Of a stretch of 64,000 nucleotides of DNA, positions 48,013 through 57,001 are shown piece after piece. The stretch is taken from contig JAILNS010000036.1 in assembly GCA_024691305.1 (NCBI GenBank), positions 62,001 to 126,000 of the forward strand. The letters are read 5' to 3'. Every line of letters starts with the position of its first letter. Position 1 is the stretch's first letter. The translations under genes were made by a program, and so were the position numbers. The notes under the pieces were generated by a model that was not told the origin of the DNA, ran no database searches, and was given only the letters and a program-made list of their open reading frames with translations. This DNA comes from Lachnospiraceae bacterium (GTDB taxonomy: Bacteria; Bacillota; Clostridia; Lachnospirales; Lachnospiraceae).

Positions 48013-48871
48013 TTTTTATGATAATGAAAATCTATGGTGTGCGGTGCTTCTTGCACTTGCTACGATTTTGTCTTTTTTTCCGATACTGGTACTTGAGGAC
48101 GGCGGGAGCTGGACATTTTTCTCACTTCTTCCGTTATGGCTCATAACCTATTTTTTCGGATTCAGAACAGGACTTGTAGGTTCGTTCCTGTTTACGATCC
48201 TTAAGTTTATGGCAACTTTTGTATCGGAAGTTGTATTAGCAGGTGCCCTGAGCGATCCTGCTTCTACCGATATGGTCAAAAACAGTTTTATCAAAGGTCC
48301 AACCGTATTCTTACTTGAGTACATGATCGCCTGCACAGGCTTTTGTCTTGGAGGCCTTCTTTCAAAAAACCGCGCATGTTCCCGCTATATTGCTGAAGTC
48401 AAGGCCATGAGGTGCAAAGATACCGCAAAAGATGAACCATTCCTCACTGAAATGATCATTTCGCTTATCAAAAACAGATCCGGAAAGAATGTTCCGGAAA
48501 AAGAAGACAGTTTCAAAGAAACCGTTTCATTGTCCGATGAATATAAGGAATATCCAATTCCTGTACAGATATACGGAGATATCGATAAGGAAAATACCAC
48601 CTCGGGTCTTATAATCGGGTATCTGATCGGGGTATTTGTAATGCTTGTCTGCTATATCCTCGCAGCTCCTTATTATGATGCATATCCCGAAGGTGTTGTG
48701 ACTGCAATTGATAAACTTATATATGATATAAAATATGACGGAAGTTACCTGCTTGCCGAAGCCGCAACCACCGTCATGATACTCTGTATACCGCCTCTAA
48801 GAAGGATCATATTTAAGCTAAAACATATCGCAAATAACCCAAAAGAAGATCCTACGGTCAATTCATATTAA
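47987..48871 (+). CDS. ThiT-like integral membrane protein
   Basis: A 294-residue membrane protein starting with GTG; AAGGAG lies ten bases before it, inside the upstream gene. About six helices are predicted. Similarity to the ECF S component for thiamine is seen in LEDGGSWTFFSLLPLW, FFGFRTGLVGSFLFTILKF, LLEYMIACTGFCLGGL and the late YDGSYLLAE. Differences are a charged ~75-residue insertion (about 127-205) and, if I align the end correctly, Asp where ThiT has the ligand-binding Asn. No ECF ATPase or T subunit is in the window. Its function is therefore open: a vitamin transporter subunit, or a sensor or channel partner of the upstream protein. Confidence 0.65.
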   Translation: MKEKLITDSFYDNENLWCAVLLALATILSFFPILVLEDGGSWTFFSLLPLWLITYFFGFRTGLVGSFLFTILKFMATFVSEVVLAGALSDPASTDMVKNSFIKGPTVFLLEYMIACTGFCLGGLLSKNRACSRYIAEVKAMRCKDTAKDEPFLTEMIISLIKNRSGKNVPEKEDSFKETVSLSDEYKEYPIPVQIYGDIDKENTTSGLIIGYLIGVFVMLVCYILAAPYYDAYPEGVVTAIDKLIYDIKYDGSYLLAEAATTVMILCIPPLRRIIFKLKHIANNPKEDPTVNSY

Positions 48872-48875
48872 TACT

Positions 48876-49724
48876 TTATTTATGCATTGTCTGCACATAT
48901 AAAGGCAGATCAAATGCATCATCCTTGTTTGCCTTAAACAAGGTTCCGATCTGGGCTCCGTCGACTATCCTGTGAATAACTTTTACATCGGCAGAATTAG
49001 CTATGACCATATCTATACCGGACATTCCGGCTATCTTTGCAGCTACGAGTTTGGTATTCATTCCGCCGGTCCCGACATCTGATCCGGTTGTCATTTTACC
49101 CATATCCATAACATCATCGACATTTTCAACAAGCGGTATAAATTCCGCATCGGGATTCGATCTGGGATCATCGGTATATAACCCGTCTATATCCGATAAA
49201 AGGATCAAAAGATCGGCACCTATAAGAGCACTCACAACCGCCGATAAGGTATCGTTATCACCCATTTCGATTTCAAACGTAGCTACGGTATCATTCTCGT
49301 TGACTATCGGGATAGCACCCATTTCGAAAAGCTGTGCAAATGTATTTGAAGCATTAAAACGGTTCAGGTTGTCAACTATAGTATGCTTGGTCATAAGGAT
49401 CTGAGCCGCACGATGATTATACTGGCTGAATATCTTCTCATATATCATCATAAGCTTGGTCTGACCGATTGCTGCACATGCCTGTTTTACAGGAATATTT
49501 TTCATATCCTCATTCTTTAGCCCCATGGATTTTCTTCCCACTGCAATGGCTCCGGAACTTACGAGGACAACATCCTTACCCCGGTTTTTAAGATCACATA
49601 TCTCGCGCACAAGTACATCTATCTTGGTAAAATCCAGTTCTCCTGTCTCCGGATGATGTAACGACGAAGATCCGATCTTAATAACTATCTTCTTTTTATC
49701 CTTAAGCAGCTCTCTGTAATTCAT
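48876..49724 (-). CDS. proB: Glutamate 5-kinase without PUA domain
   Basis: First step of proline synthesis: phosphorylates glutamate. The 282 residues form only the amino-acid-kinase domain: VIKIGSSSLHH, VSSGAIAVGRKSMG, NENDTVAT, GDNDTLSAVVSALIGADLL, LLSDIDGLYT and the phosphate-binding GTGGMNTKLVAA. The PUA domain of E. coli ProB is absent. GAGGAG precedes the ATG. It is the last gene of the long minus array from the right edge and ends four bases from the convergent ThiT-like gene, with no terminator seen. Confidence 0.95.
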   Translation of the reverse strand: MNYRELLKDKKKIVIKIGSSSLHHPETGELDFTKIDVLVREICDLKNRGKDVVLVSSGAIAVGRKSMGLKNEDMKNIPVKQACAAIGQTKLMMIYEKIFSQYNHRAAQILMTKHTIVDNLNRFNASNTFAQLFEMGAIPIVNENDTVATFEIEMGDNDTLSAVVSALIGADLLILLSDIDGLYTDDPRSNPDAEFIPLVENVDDVMDMGKMTTGSDVGTGGMNTKLVAAKIAGMSGIDMVIANSADVKVIHRIVDGAQIGTLFKANKDDAFDLPLYVQTMHK

Positions 49725-49772
49725 AACGTTCTCCTCAAATGTTATTTACAACATGATTATTTATAACATATT

Positions 49773-51410
49773 TTATGACATGACGATCTTTTCTGCGGTG
49801 CTTATTCCGTCCATGGCTGCGGAAGTAATACCACCCGCATATCCGGCGCCTTCTCCGCATGGATACAAGCCTCTGACATTCAGACTCTCCCCAAGATCAT
49901 CTCTGTGTATCTTCACGGGAGACGAAGTCCTGCTCTCTATTCCCGACAGTAAAACATTCGGATGAGCAAATCCTCTTATTTTTTTATCAAAAGACTTCAT
50001 CCCGTCTACGATACACCGATTTAACTCATTCGGCAATATCCCCGTTATATCGGTTTTAAAAAAACCGCCTTTGCAAACAGGATCTATATTTTCAAGAAGG
50101 GATTCGTAAGTATCACCTATACGGCCGTATTCGTATGAACCCTCATAGTCTTTTTCTCCCAGACAATCTGCAAATTCACCTAAACTTTGTACCGGTATCG
50201 CACCTTTTCCGGCTTCATATGCCCGCCTTTCAATGGTCCGCTGAAACTCAACTCCCGAAAGAGCATCATCGCTCCCAAAATCCTTAGGATCAACCGTAAC
50301 TATTATCGCGGAATTTGAATTCTCACCGTCTCTTTTACTGTAACTCATCCCGTTTACGGCAAGCATTCCTTCTTCGGAAGATGCATTTACAACATATCCT
50401 CCCGGACACATACAAAAACTGTATACTCCTCTTTCATTTACCTTAGATGTAAGTTTGTAAGGAGCCGGCGGGAGGAATTCTGCCCCGTGGACTCCGTATT
50501 GGGATATATCTATGAACTTTTGCGGATGTTCGACTCTGAAGCCGACGGCAAAAGGCTTGGGCGAGATGCTGACGTTCTTTTCCTGCAACATTTTAAATGT
50601 ATCTCTGGCACTGTGTCCTATTGCCAGAACAACCCTGTCCGTGAAAATTTCCGAGATCCCTTCGGAATTTTTTATCTCAACTCCGTACACTTTCCCATTT
50701 TTGATAAGAATATCGGTTACGCAAGTATTAAACAGGATGTCAGCCCCGTTTTCAAGTAAAAAGGCACGGATATTTGAAATCACGGTTCTTAGAATATCGG
50801 TGCCGACATGTGGTTTTGCATCAAAAAGTATATTTCCCGGTGCACCAAACCTTACAAATGTTTCAAGAACAAACCGGCATCTTCCGGATTTGTCATTTAT
50901 CAGCGTATTTAATTTACCGTCAGAGAAAGTTCCCGCACCACCTTCTCCAAACTGCACATTACTGTCAGGCTTTAATACACCGCTTTTCCAAAACTCTTCA
51001 ATATCCTTAGCACGATCCGATACCTTTGAACCTCTCTCAACCATGATCGGTTTAAGTCCTGAAAGCACACATACATATGCGCAAAACAAACCGGCGGGAC
51101 CGGCACCGATTATAACAGGTCTGCCTTTATACGATCCCTCCGGAATTTCATAAACTTTGCGCGAAAGAGCTGAAACATTCTTTAATCGGCTGCTCTTAAG
51201 AATTTTATCCCCATGTAGCACATCACAATCCAAAGAATACACAAAACGGATATCATCCTTATTTCTGGCATCAATGGATTTCTTTATGATCTCTATATCA
51301 CTTATATCCCCTTCCCTTATACGAAGGAGTTTCGCTGTCGCATTTATTATCCTTTCATCTGTCTGCCTGACATCTGCAGGTATTTTCACATTGCTGACAT
51401 TTAATCTCAT
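49773..51410 (-). CDS. FAD-dependent dehydrogenase of unknown substrate (COG2509 type)
   Basis: A 545-residue flavoprotein. An N-terminal ~90 residue domain precedes the FAD-binding PVIIGAGPAGLFCAYVC and the ERG segment (MVERGSKVSDR). FGEGGAGTFSDGKLNT follows, and CPGGYVVNASSEEG and YPCGEGAGYAGGI toward the end are hallmarks of this uncharacterised family. Proteins of this kind are widespread in Clostridia; no substrate is established. It follows the BaiN-like flavoprotein by 17 bases, so two flavoproteins are made together. The ribosome site is weak. Confidence 0.88.
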   Translation of the reverse strand: MRLNVSNVKIPADVRQTDERIINATAKLLRIREGDISDIEIIKKSIDARNKDDIRFVYSLDCDVLHGDKILKSSRLKNVSALSRKVYEIPEGSYKGRPVIIGAGPAGLFCAYVCVLSGLKPIMVERGSKVSDRAKDIEEFWKSGVLKPDSNVQFGEGGAGTFSDGKLNTLINDKSGRCRFVLETFVRFGAPGNILFDAKPHVGTDILRTVISNIRAFLLENGADILFNTCVTDILIKNGKVYGVEIKNSEGISEIFTDRVVLAIGHSARDTFKMLQEKNVSISPKPFAVGFRVEHPQKFIDISQYGVHGAEFLPPAPYKLTSKVNERGVYSFCMCPGGYVVNASSEEGMLAVNGMSYSKRDGENSNSAIIVTVDPKDFGSDDALSGVEFQRTIERRAYEAGKGAIPVQSLGEFADCLGEKDYEGSYEYGRIGDTYESLLENIDPVCKGGFFKTDITGILPNELNRCIVDGMKSFDKKIRGFAHPNVLLSGIESRTSSPVKIHRDDLGESLNVRGLYPCGEGAGYAGGITSAAMDGISTAEKIVMS

Positions 51411-51427
51411 ATATACCGAACCGTTGT

Positions 51428-52732
51428 TTATACATTTATGGACAATGATGATCTTACTTCATCCGCACAACTTTTGCCTGCGATATAGCCGCTTGTCCAG
51501 GCCCACTGAAGGTTATAGCCGCCGCACGGACCGTCTGTATCAAGTATTTCTCCGGCAAGATACATACCGGGGACCTTAATGCTTTGCAGATCATCATCCA
51601 CCTCTTCAAAGGCGACTCCGCCACACGTTACCTGAGCGGCATCAAAGCCGTATACTGCCTTAATATCAAATTCCAGGCACTTGATATTTGAAACATATTC
51701 CGTGATCTTCGCATCATTAAGTTCACAGGCTTTAATGTTAGGATTTATTCCAATGCGTTTAAATATATACTGACTGATCTTTTTGTTGACTGATCCCGAG
51801 AAGAGCTCTTCTACCGTAAAAGATACAGAATCGTTTCTCATCCGATTTATATGACCGGTAAGTTCCTCTTTAGTCATATCGGGCATGATATCAATAAATA
51901 CTTTGACCTTCTGCTTATTGTCGATTGCCCGGGATATATATCTGCTTACGTTAAAAACCGGAATTCCCGAAAGTCCGTCCTTTGTAAACTGTATCTCACC
52001 GGAATCAGTGATCCCCTGAGTTACATCAGGAACACTGTTTACAGTATCGTGAGTATTTACGGTCACTTTGCCTTTTGCACGTACACCCGATAGAATTGCG
52101 GCATTTTTATCATCCGTGATCACTTTTACAAGCGCAGGGAGAGGTTTTATGACTTTTAGTCCCATATCCTTTGCAAGCATATAACCGCTGCCGTCCGACC
52201 CTGACTTGGGATCGGCCGATCCGCCCGTACACAGTATGATCCGACCGGCTTTTAATACACAGGATGAACTGTCACTATTTTTTACTTTGACCAGGAAAAC
52301 ATTTTCTTTTTTTAAAGACACTGCTCGAGCGGAGGTATATAACTTAACTCCACGCTCTCTTACTGCAAACCTTAGGCAGTCTAAGACCGATGAGGCGTTC
52401 TCTGAATACGGATATACATATCCGTCACGTTCTCTTACCAAAAGACCTATATTCTTGAAAGCTGCAATCGTATCTTCGGTTCCGAACCTGTCCATAAACC
52501 CATGTATGCGTTTTGCTCCGCTCCCGCGGTATTCTTCACCCGATATGGGGATGTGTGTCAAATTGCATCTTCCGTTCCCGGTTTTCAGGATCTTTACACC
52601 GACACGTTCATTTCCTTCAATGATACAAACACTACTTCCTTCACAGACTGCACCAAGAGCTGCAGCCATGCCTGAAGCACCGCCGCCTATGATTGCTATA
52701 TCATAGATTAAAGAGGGGTCTTTGCTGCTCAT
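51428..52732 (-). CDS. BaiN/HI0933-family flavoprotein
   Basis: A 434-residue FAD protein of the YhiN/HI0933/BaiN family. Visible are the dinucleotide site IAIIGGGASGMAAA, the family's VGVKILKTGNGRCNLTH, LCTGGSADPKSGSDGSGY, and the C-terminal GEILDTDGPCGGYNLQWA. One member, BaiN of Clostridium scindens, was reported to reduce bile-acid intermediates, but most members are uncharacterised and found in organisms without that pathway; no other bai gene is present here. The ATG overlaps the flippase stop by one base (TGATG). Confidence 0.9.
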   Translation of the reverse strand: MSSKDPSLIYDIAIIGGGASGMAAALGAVCEGSSVCIIEGNERVGVKILKTGNGRCNLTHIPISGEEYRGSGAKRIHGFMDRFGTEDTIAAFKNIGLLVRERDGYVYPYSENASSVLDCLRFAVRERGVKLYTSARAVSLKKENVFLVKVKNSDSSSCVLKAGRIILCTGGSADPKSGSDGSGYMLAKDMGLKVIKPLPALVKVITDDKNAAILSGVRAKGKVTVNTHDTVNSVPDVTQGITDSGEIQFTKDGLSGIPVFNVSRYISRAIDNKQKVKVFIDIMPDMTKEELTGHINRMRNDSVSFTVEELFSGSVNKKISQYIFKRIGINPNIKACELNDAKITEYVSNIKCLEFDIKAVYGFDAAQVTCGGVAFEEVDDDLQSIKVPGMYLAGEILDTDGPCGGYNLQWAWTSGYIAGKSCADEVRSSLSINV

Positions 52733-54339
52733 CAATAGATACCAATGCTTTGTCCGATACGGACAAGAACAGGGCCCATGAATTTCTTTTTGATCGCCTG
52801 TGCCGAAACAACACGTAATACCATGCAGGCAATATTATATATAAGCCAGGCAGGGATCACACATATTATCAATGTGAGTACACCACCTGCAACGCCGTAT
52901 AAAACATTGCTTAGCAGTTTTATCAAAATACCGAGTATTCCGGCTATGACTATAGGTATTACATAATACTGCACAAGCCTGAATCTCAATCTGAAATTCC
53001 TAAGCAGAATGATCACACAGACTATTGAGCACAGCAGATAGCATATGAGCATACCGATAAGGATACCTGTAAATCCGTTATCAAATTTAGGAGCAAGTAT
53101 AACCGAGATCACTATTCCTATAACAAGTGATACGGCGTTTACCACCAGCATCTCACGGTTATATCCCAGTTTTATGAGTACTGAAATAAAACAGTAATTC
53201 ATGGCATAAACAAATATAACAGATGCCCCTATGCCAAGAAGCGAAGTTGCGGTCGTGATCCTTCCGGTAAAAAGCGTTGGCATTATCACCGGTGCAAGCA
53301 CAGTTATAAAAACAGTCGCCGGTATCGCATAATATGCCACACGTGCCAGTAATTTAGTTATCCTGTCTGCAGCCAGCTGGGTATCTGAATCATTCACCGC
53401 CGCTGCAATTCCTTTTAGAACACTTTGAACAGGTATTGTTCCAAGAATTGAGAATATACCGACAATAACTATGAATTTAGAATAAAACGCGCCTATAGAA
53501 GCACCTATCACTGCAGGATCCGCACCTTCCACAGACAGATTGATCCTTCTGAAAAGAAGAATAGAGACAAATACAGGTAAATGCAATAACAGTTCCTGTA
53601 ACCCGTCAGTGAACACACCGAACAGAAAACGCCCGGATATATCGCCCATATGCTCAGATCGCCTTCCGGTCTCAGATCGCATCATATGTCTGAAAGATCT
53701 TTGGAAGAAAAGAGTCATGGCCAAAAGAGCTATAAGCGTAACAAATTCTCCGACACATATACCTGCCATGGCACCCACTGCTCCATACATAGCGGTAACT
53801 TCATCATTTTTAAGGAGTGCCGATATATTGCCACCGATCTTTACACCTACCAAAGAACCGATGATCATGCATACTCCCATGGCTATCGCATAAATTATTT
53901 CGCCGATAAGAGCATAATTCATGTTATCGGTTCCGTTAAGGTACCCTATATTCAGATTTATAAACAATGCAAGAAAAACAGCAGGACCTGTGAACAAAAA
54001 AGCGATCCTGCAGCCCTTATCCATAAGGAGTCCGCTGCTTACAGGATTATAAAGAAGGATACACAATGCCAAAAGAACAAACGCAGAAATAAAGGTATAT
54101 CTCTTGGCGAAAGAAAAGACCATGGAAGCATTGGAATACTGTTCACGTCTTACACGGTCATGCATCATACCGCGTAATGTGATCGTAAGTCCCGCACCGA
54201 AAATAAGCATGAGACACCAGAATATCTCAAGCGGTCCTGAAAGATATCCGCATCCGTTATCTCCAATAATATGTGATATCGGAATACGGAACAAAAATAT
54301 GGATATCAGAATAATAACAAGTCGGTCTCTGTTATACAT
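52732..54339 (-). CDS. MOP-superfamily flippase (MATE/Wzx/MurJ-like)
   Basis: A 535-residue integral membrane protein with about 14 hydrophobic segments and the two-lobed repeat typical of the MOP superfamily. Segments such as GAFYSKFIVIVGIFSILGTIPVQ and YAMNYCFISVLIKLGYNRE point to the polysaccharide or lipid-linked export branch (SpoVB/MurJ/Wzx) or a MATE drug exporter; I cannot decide. A charged loop with several Arg (about 222-240) separates the lobes. It begins two bases after the ybeY stop. Confidence 0.75.
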   Translation of the reverse strand: MYNRDRLVIILISIFLFRIPISHIIGDNGCGYLSGPLEIFWCLMLIFGAGLTITLRGMMHDRVRREQYSNASMVFSFAKRYTFISAFVLLALCILLYNPVSSGLLMDKGCRIAFLFTGPAVFLALFINLNIGYLNGTDNMNYALIGEIIYAIAMGVCMIIGSLVGVKIGGNISALLKNDEVTAMYGAVGAMAGICVGEFVTLIALLAMTLFFQRSFRHMMRSETGRRSEHMGDISGRFLFGVFTDGLQELLLHLPVFVSILLFRRINLSVEGADPAVIGASIGAFYSKFIVIVGIFSILGTIPVQSVLKGIAAAVNDSDTQLAADRITKLLARVAYYAIPATVFITVLAPVIMPTLFTGRITTATSLLGIGASVIFVYAMNYCFISVLIKLGYNREMLVVNAVSLVIGIVISVILAPKFDNGFTGILIGMLICYLLCSIVCVIILLRNFRLRFRLVQYYVIPIVIAGILGILIKLLSNVLYGVAGGVLTLIICVIPAWLIYNIACMVLRVVSAQAIKKKFMGPVLVRIGQSIGIY

Positions 54340-54341
54340 AC

Positions 54342-54839
54342 CTAATCTCTCGTAATACCCAAACTCCTAAGCGTTTCTTCCTGTTTTTTTTCCATCACAC
54401 CTGCCTCTGTATCCGACATGTGATCATATCCGCAAAGATGATACAGACTGTGTGTAACCAAAAAAGCAAACTCTCTAAGTACGGAATGTCCAAAATCCTC
54501 TGCCTGAGAGTATACCCGTTCAATACATATAACGATATCCCCAAGCATGAGTTCACCGGTCTCGGGATCAAACGCATCCGCATCTGTTTCCTTTATATTA
54601 TCAAAGTCACCTTCATGTAATTCCAAGGCAGGAAAAGATAATACGTCTGTAGATGAATCGATTCCCCTGTAATCCCTATTATACACTCTAACCTCATCAG
54701 AGTGTGTAACGATAATGTTAACACAAGCCTCATAAGGGCATCCTTCCATATCACACACCCTCTCAAGAAGCTTATTTACCAATTCTTCGACTTCAAATTC
54801 AAGTTCGATATCCTCATCGATATCAACGTAGGAAGTCAT
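54342..54839 (-). CDS. ybeY: Endoribonuclease YbeY, rRNA maturation factor
   Basis: Metal-dependent RNase acting in 16S rRNA 3' end processing and ribosome quality control. The 165 residues have the zinc motif HSLYHLCGYDH (three His) near residue 130, DVLSFP, and GDIVICIE. GGGGAG lies ten bases before the ATG, within the overlapping upstream gene (17 bases shared). The phoH - pgpH-like - ybeY order is conserved in Firmicutes. Confidence 0.95.
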   Translation of the reverse strand: MTSYVDIDEDIELEFEVEELVNKLLERVCDMEGCPYEACVNIIVTHSDEVRVYNRDYRGIDSSTDVLSFPALELHEGDFDNIKETDADAFDPETGELMLGDIVICIERVYSQAEDFGHSVLREFAFLVTHSLYHLCGYDHMSDTEAGVMEKKQEETLRSLGITRD

Positions 54840-56022
54840 AGTACAGTTTCTCCCCTACAAAGACCTTTTTCATCAATTCGAACTGCCTGATACTCATATC
54901 ACAGTCGTTGAACAATCCGGATTCTATCCTCTGCTTAAATATGGCTTCAATCAGAGAAGGATAATCAAGTTTAACCTCTTTGTTCTTTGCAAAAAGATAT
55001 TGTATCGAACTCACAACACATTCACACATATACAAAACCGCTGTTTCAGGCTGTTTGATCTGTACTGATGGATCCTCAAACTCACGAAGAATTGTCATCA
55101 CATCCTCGGGAAGATTCTGTTCCTCGCATACAGCGCGGGTATTTTCCCAATTGTATGCGCCGCCTATCATTCCCACACGGTGGTATAATCCCGCACATTT
55201 GATCTTGGGTGCATCCATATCAAGAGCTGCGGAAACCCTGTCGCAAAAATAAACAACATGGACCGTCTTATGATAGTCGTCGGGAGCAATGTTCTTAAGT
55301 TCTGTAAGAACCATACACTCCGGGTCATTCAACTCGATATACTCATCTTTTTCCTTAAAGATAACCTTGGCAGAATAAGCTTTCAGGATAAAAATGAGCA
55401 AAATGACCGTTATGGCAATATTTATCGCAGGGTACAGAAACAGTTCTATGCTTATCACCTGTGCGGATGTTATCACGGTAATGCATAATCCGGTAAGAAG
55501 TATTATCACAACTATACTTAAAGGCAAGCCGATCTTAAATCTCTCATCTATATATGCAACAAGAACCGCAGCAGCTATACCTGAAAGCATATATACATAG
55601 ATGAATGGATATACCCCAACATCCATGGCAGATGAAGCTACAAACAGGCACATACAGCCGCTGACCACACCGCATGGGATATTAGACAGTATCGTAAGCA
55701 GAACAAAAACCACTACAAATGGCCATGCTGTCACAGGCATCTGTGCAATGACAAGGCTTCCGGCCATCAGGATAACATATACGATATAAAACCTGCCCTT
55801 TGGATAAATATGTCCGGTAAGCAAGGTATCATATATTATTCCGGATTCATAAGTAAAAATAACTATGATCTGCCCGAGAACAACTATAACAAGAGTTTCC
55901 AGTGCTCTTATCACACTGACACTATACAGAAAATATATTCCTGCAGCAACAGCTATACTCACCAGGATCAGTAAAATATAATATTTAATTTGTCCTTTAC
56001 GAGTAGCGCTACTTTCTTCCAT
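54823..56022 (-). CDS. Shortened PgpH-like membrane protein with degenerate HD domain
   Basis: A 399-residue protein at the site where Firmicutes encode PgpH/YqfF, the 7TM-HD phosphodiesterase for c-di-AMP. It keeps about seven membrane helices (20-215) and an HD-like cytoplasmic domain (235-399), but the large extracellular part of PgpH (~300 residues) is missing. The HD motif, YHDIGK in PgpH, reads YHRVGM (His281, Arg282), and YHHS reads YHKT. The metal-binding Asp is lost, so hydrolysis is unlikely; binding or scaffolding is possible. Start: AGGAG five bases before the ATG at 56022, rather than the ATG at 56046. It overlaps phoH and ybeY. Confidence 0.8.
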   Translation of the reverse strand: MEESSATRKGQIKYYILLILVSIAVAAGIYFLYSVSVIRALETLVIVVLGQIIVIFTYESGIIYDTLLTGHIYPKGRFYIVYVILMAGSLVIAQMPVTAWPFVVVFVLLTILSNIPCGVVSGCMCLFVASSAMDVGVYPFIYVYMLSGIAAAVLVAYIDERFKIGLPLSIVVIILLTGLCITVITSAQVISIELFLYPAINIAITVILLIFILKAYSAKVIFKEKDEYIELNDPECMVLTELKNIAPDDYHKTVHVVYFCDRVSAALDMDAPKIKCAGLYHRVGMIGGAYNWENTRAVCEEQNLPEDVMTILREFEDPSVQIKQPETAVLYMCECVVSSIQYLFAKNKEVKLDYPSLIEAIFKQRIESGLFNDCDMSIRQFELMKKVFVGEKLYYDFLR

Positions 56023-57001
56023 TTGATCTCCTGCGATCATATTCATCGTAAGCCTTTACGATCTTCTGAACCAGCGGATGCCTTACCACATCAGAAGCCG
56101 TAAGATTACAAAAAGCGATTCCTTCGATATTCTTAAGGATCACGGAAGCCACATCGAGTCCTGACTTGGTATCCTGCGGAAGATCCTTTTGTGTTAAGTC
56201 ACCGGTTACTATAACCTTGGAGCCGAATCCTATTCTTGTCAAAAACATTTTCATCTGAGCCGGTGTTGTATTTTGTGCCTCATCCAAAATGATATATGCA
56301 TTATCAAGTGTACGGCCTCGCATATATGCAAGAGGAGCTACTTCTATAAGGCCTTTTTCCATATTCTTAAGGAAACTGTCAGCTCCCATTATCTGGTACA
56401 GTGCATCATAAAGCGGTCTTAAATAGGGATCCACCTTACTTTGAAGATCGCCGGGCAAAAATCCAAGTTTCTCTCCGGCCTCTATCGCGGGTCTTGTAAG
56501 TATGATCCTTGCGACCTCATTATTCTTAAAAGCCGATATGGCCATCGCCATCGCAAGATATGTTTTACCTGTACCGGCGGGACCTACTCCGAAAACCACC
56601 ATATTATTGCGTATAGCATCAACATATGCCTTTTGTCCCAGAGTCTTAGGTTTTACCGGTTTACCCATGACCGTATGGCATATGCAGTCACTGTCTATCT
56701 TGACAAGGGTATCCTCGACATTTTCACCGTTTAACTCTATCGCATAATCTACGCTTTGCTTATCCAAATCAGTACCCCTTTCGGATAACTTAAGCAGGCC
56801 CTTTATAACACCTGTGGCACGGACAACCTGAGGTTCCGAACTTCCTAAAACCTTAATCGTACCGTTTCGGTCTATTACGCTTACCCTGAAGTCATTCTCG
56901 ATCTCTCTGATATAACGGTCATGTTCTCCGAAAAGATTCTTAAGATCGTCCACCGATGCAGTTATTTCTCTTGTATATTCTGCCAATCCGACTCCCATCA
57001 T
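56009..57001 (-). CDS. phoH: PhoH-family ATPase
   Basis: A 330-residue ATPase of the PhoH/YbeZ type, thought to work with YbeY in RNA metabolism. An N-terminal KH-like part precedes GVGPAGTGKTYLAMAMAI (Walker A), ILTRPAIEAGEKLGFLPGDL and YIILDEAQNTTPAQMKMFLTR (Walker B). The start overlaps the pyrimidine phosphorylase stop (ATGA); a second ATG at 56998 is equally possible. The 3' end runs 14 bases into the PgpH-like gene. Confidence 0.95.
   Translation of the reverse strand: MMGVGLAEYTREITASVDDLKNLFGEHDRYIREIENDFRVSVIDRNGTIKVLGSSEPQVVRATGVIKGLLKLSERGTDLDKQSVDYAIELNGENVEDTLVKIDSDCICHTVMGKPVKPKTLGQKAYVDAIRNNMVVFGVGPAGTGKTYLAMAMAISAFKNNEVARIILTRPAIEAGEKLGFLPGDLQSKVDPYLRPLYDALYQIMGADSFLKNMEKGLIEVAPLAYMRGRTLDNAYIILDEAQNTTPAQMKMFLTRIGFGSKVIVTGDLTQKDLPQDTKSGLDVASVILKNIEGIAFCNLTASDVVRHPLVQKIVKAYDEYDRRRSNGRK

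Noticed and set aside
51428-52732. Bile-acid modification locus because of the BaiN-like gene
   Set aside because: No other bai gene is present, and the family is widespread outside bile-acid degraders.
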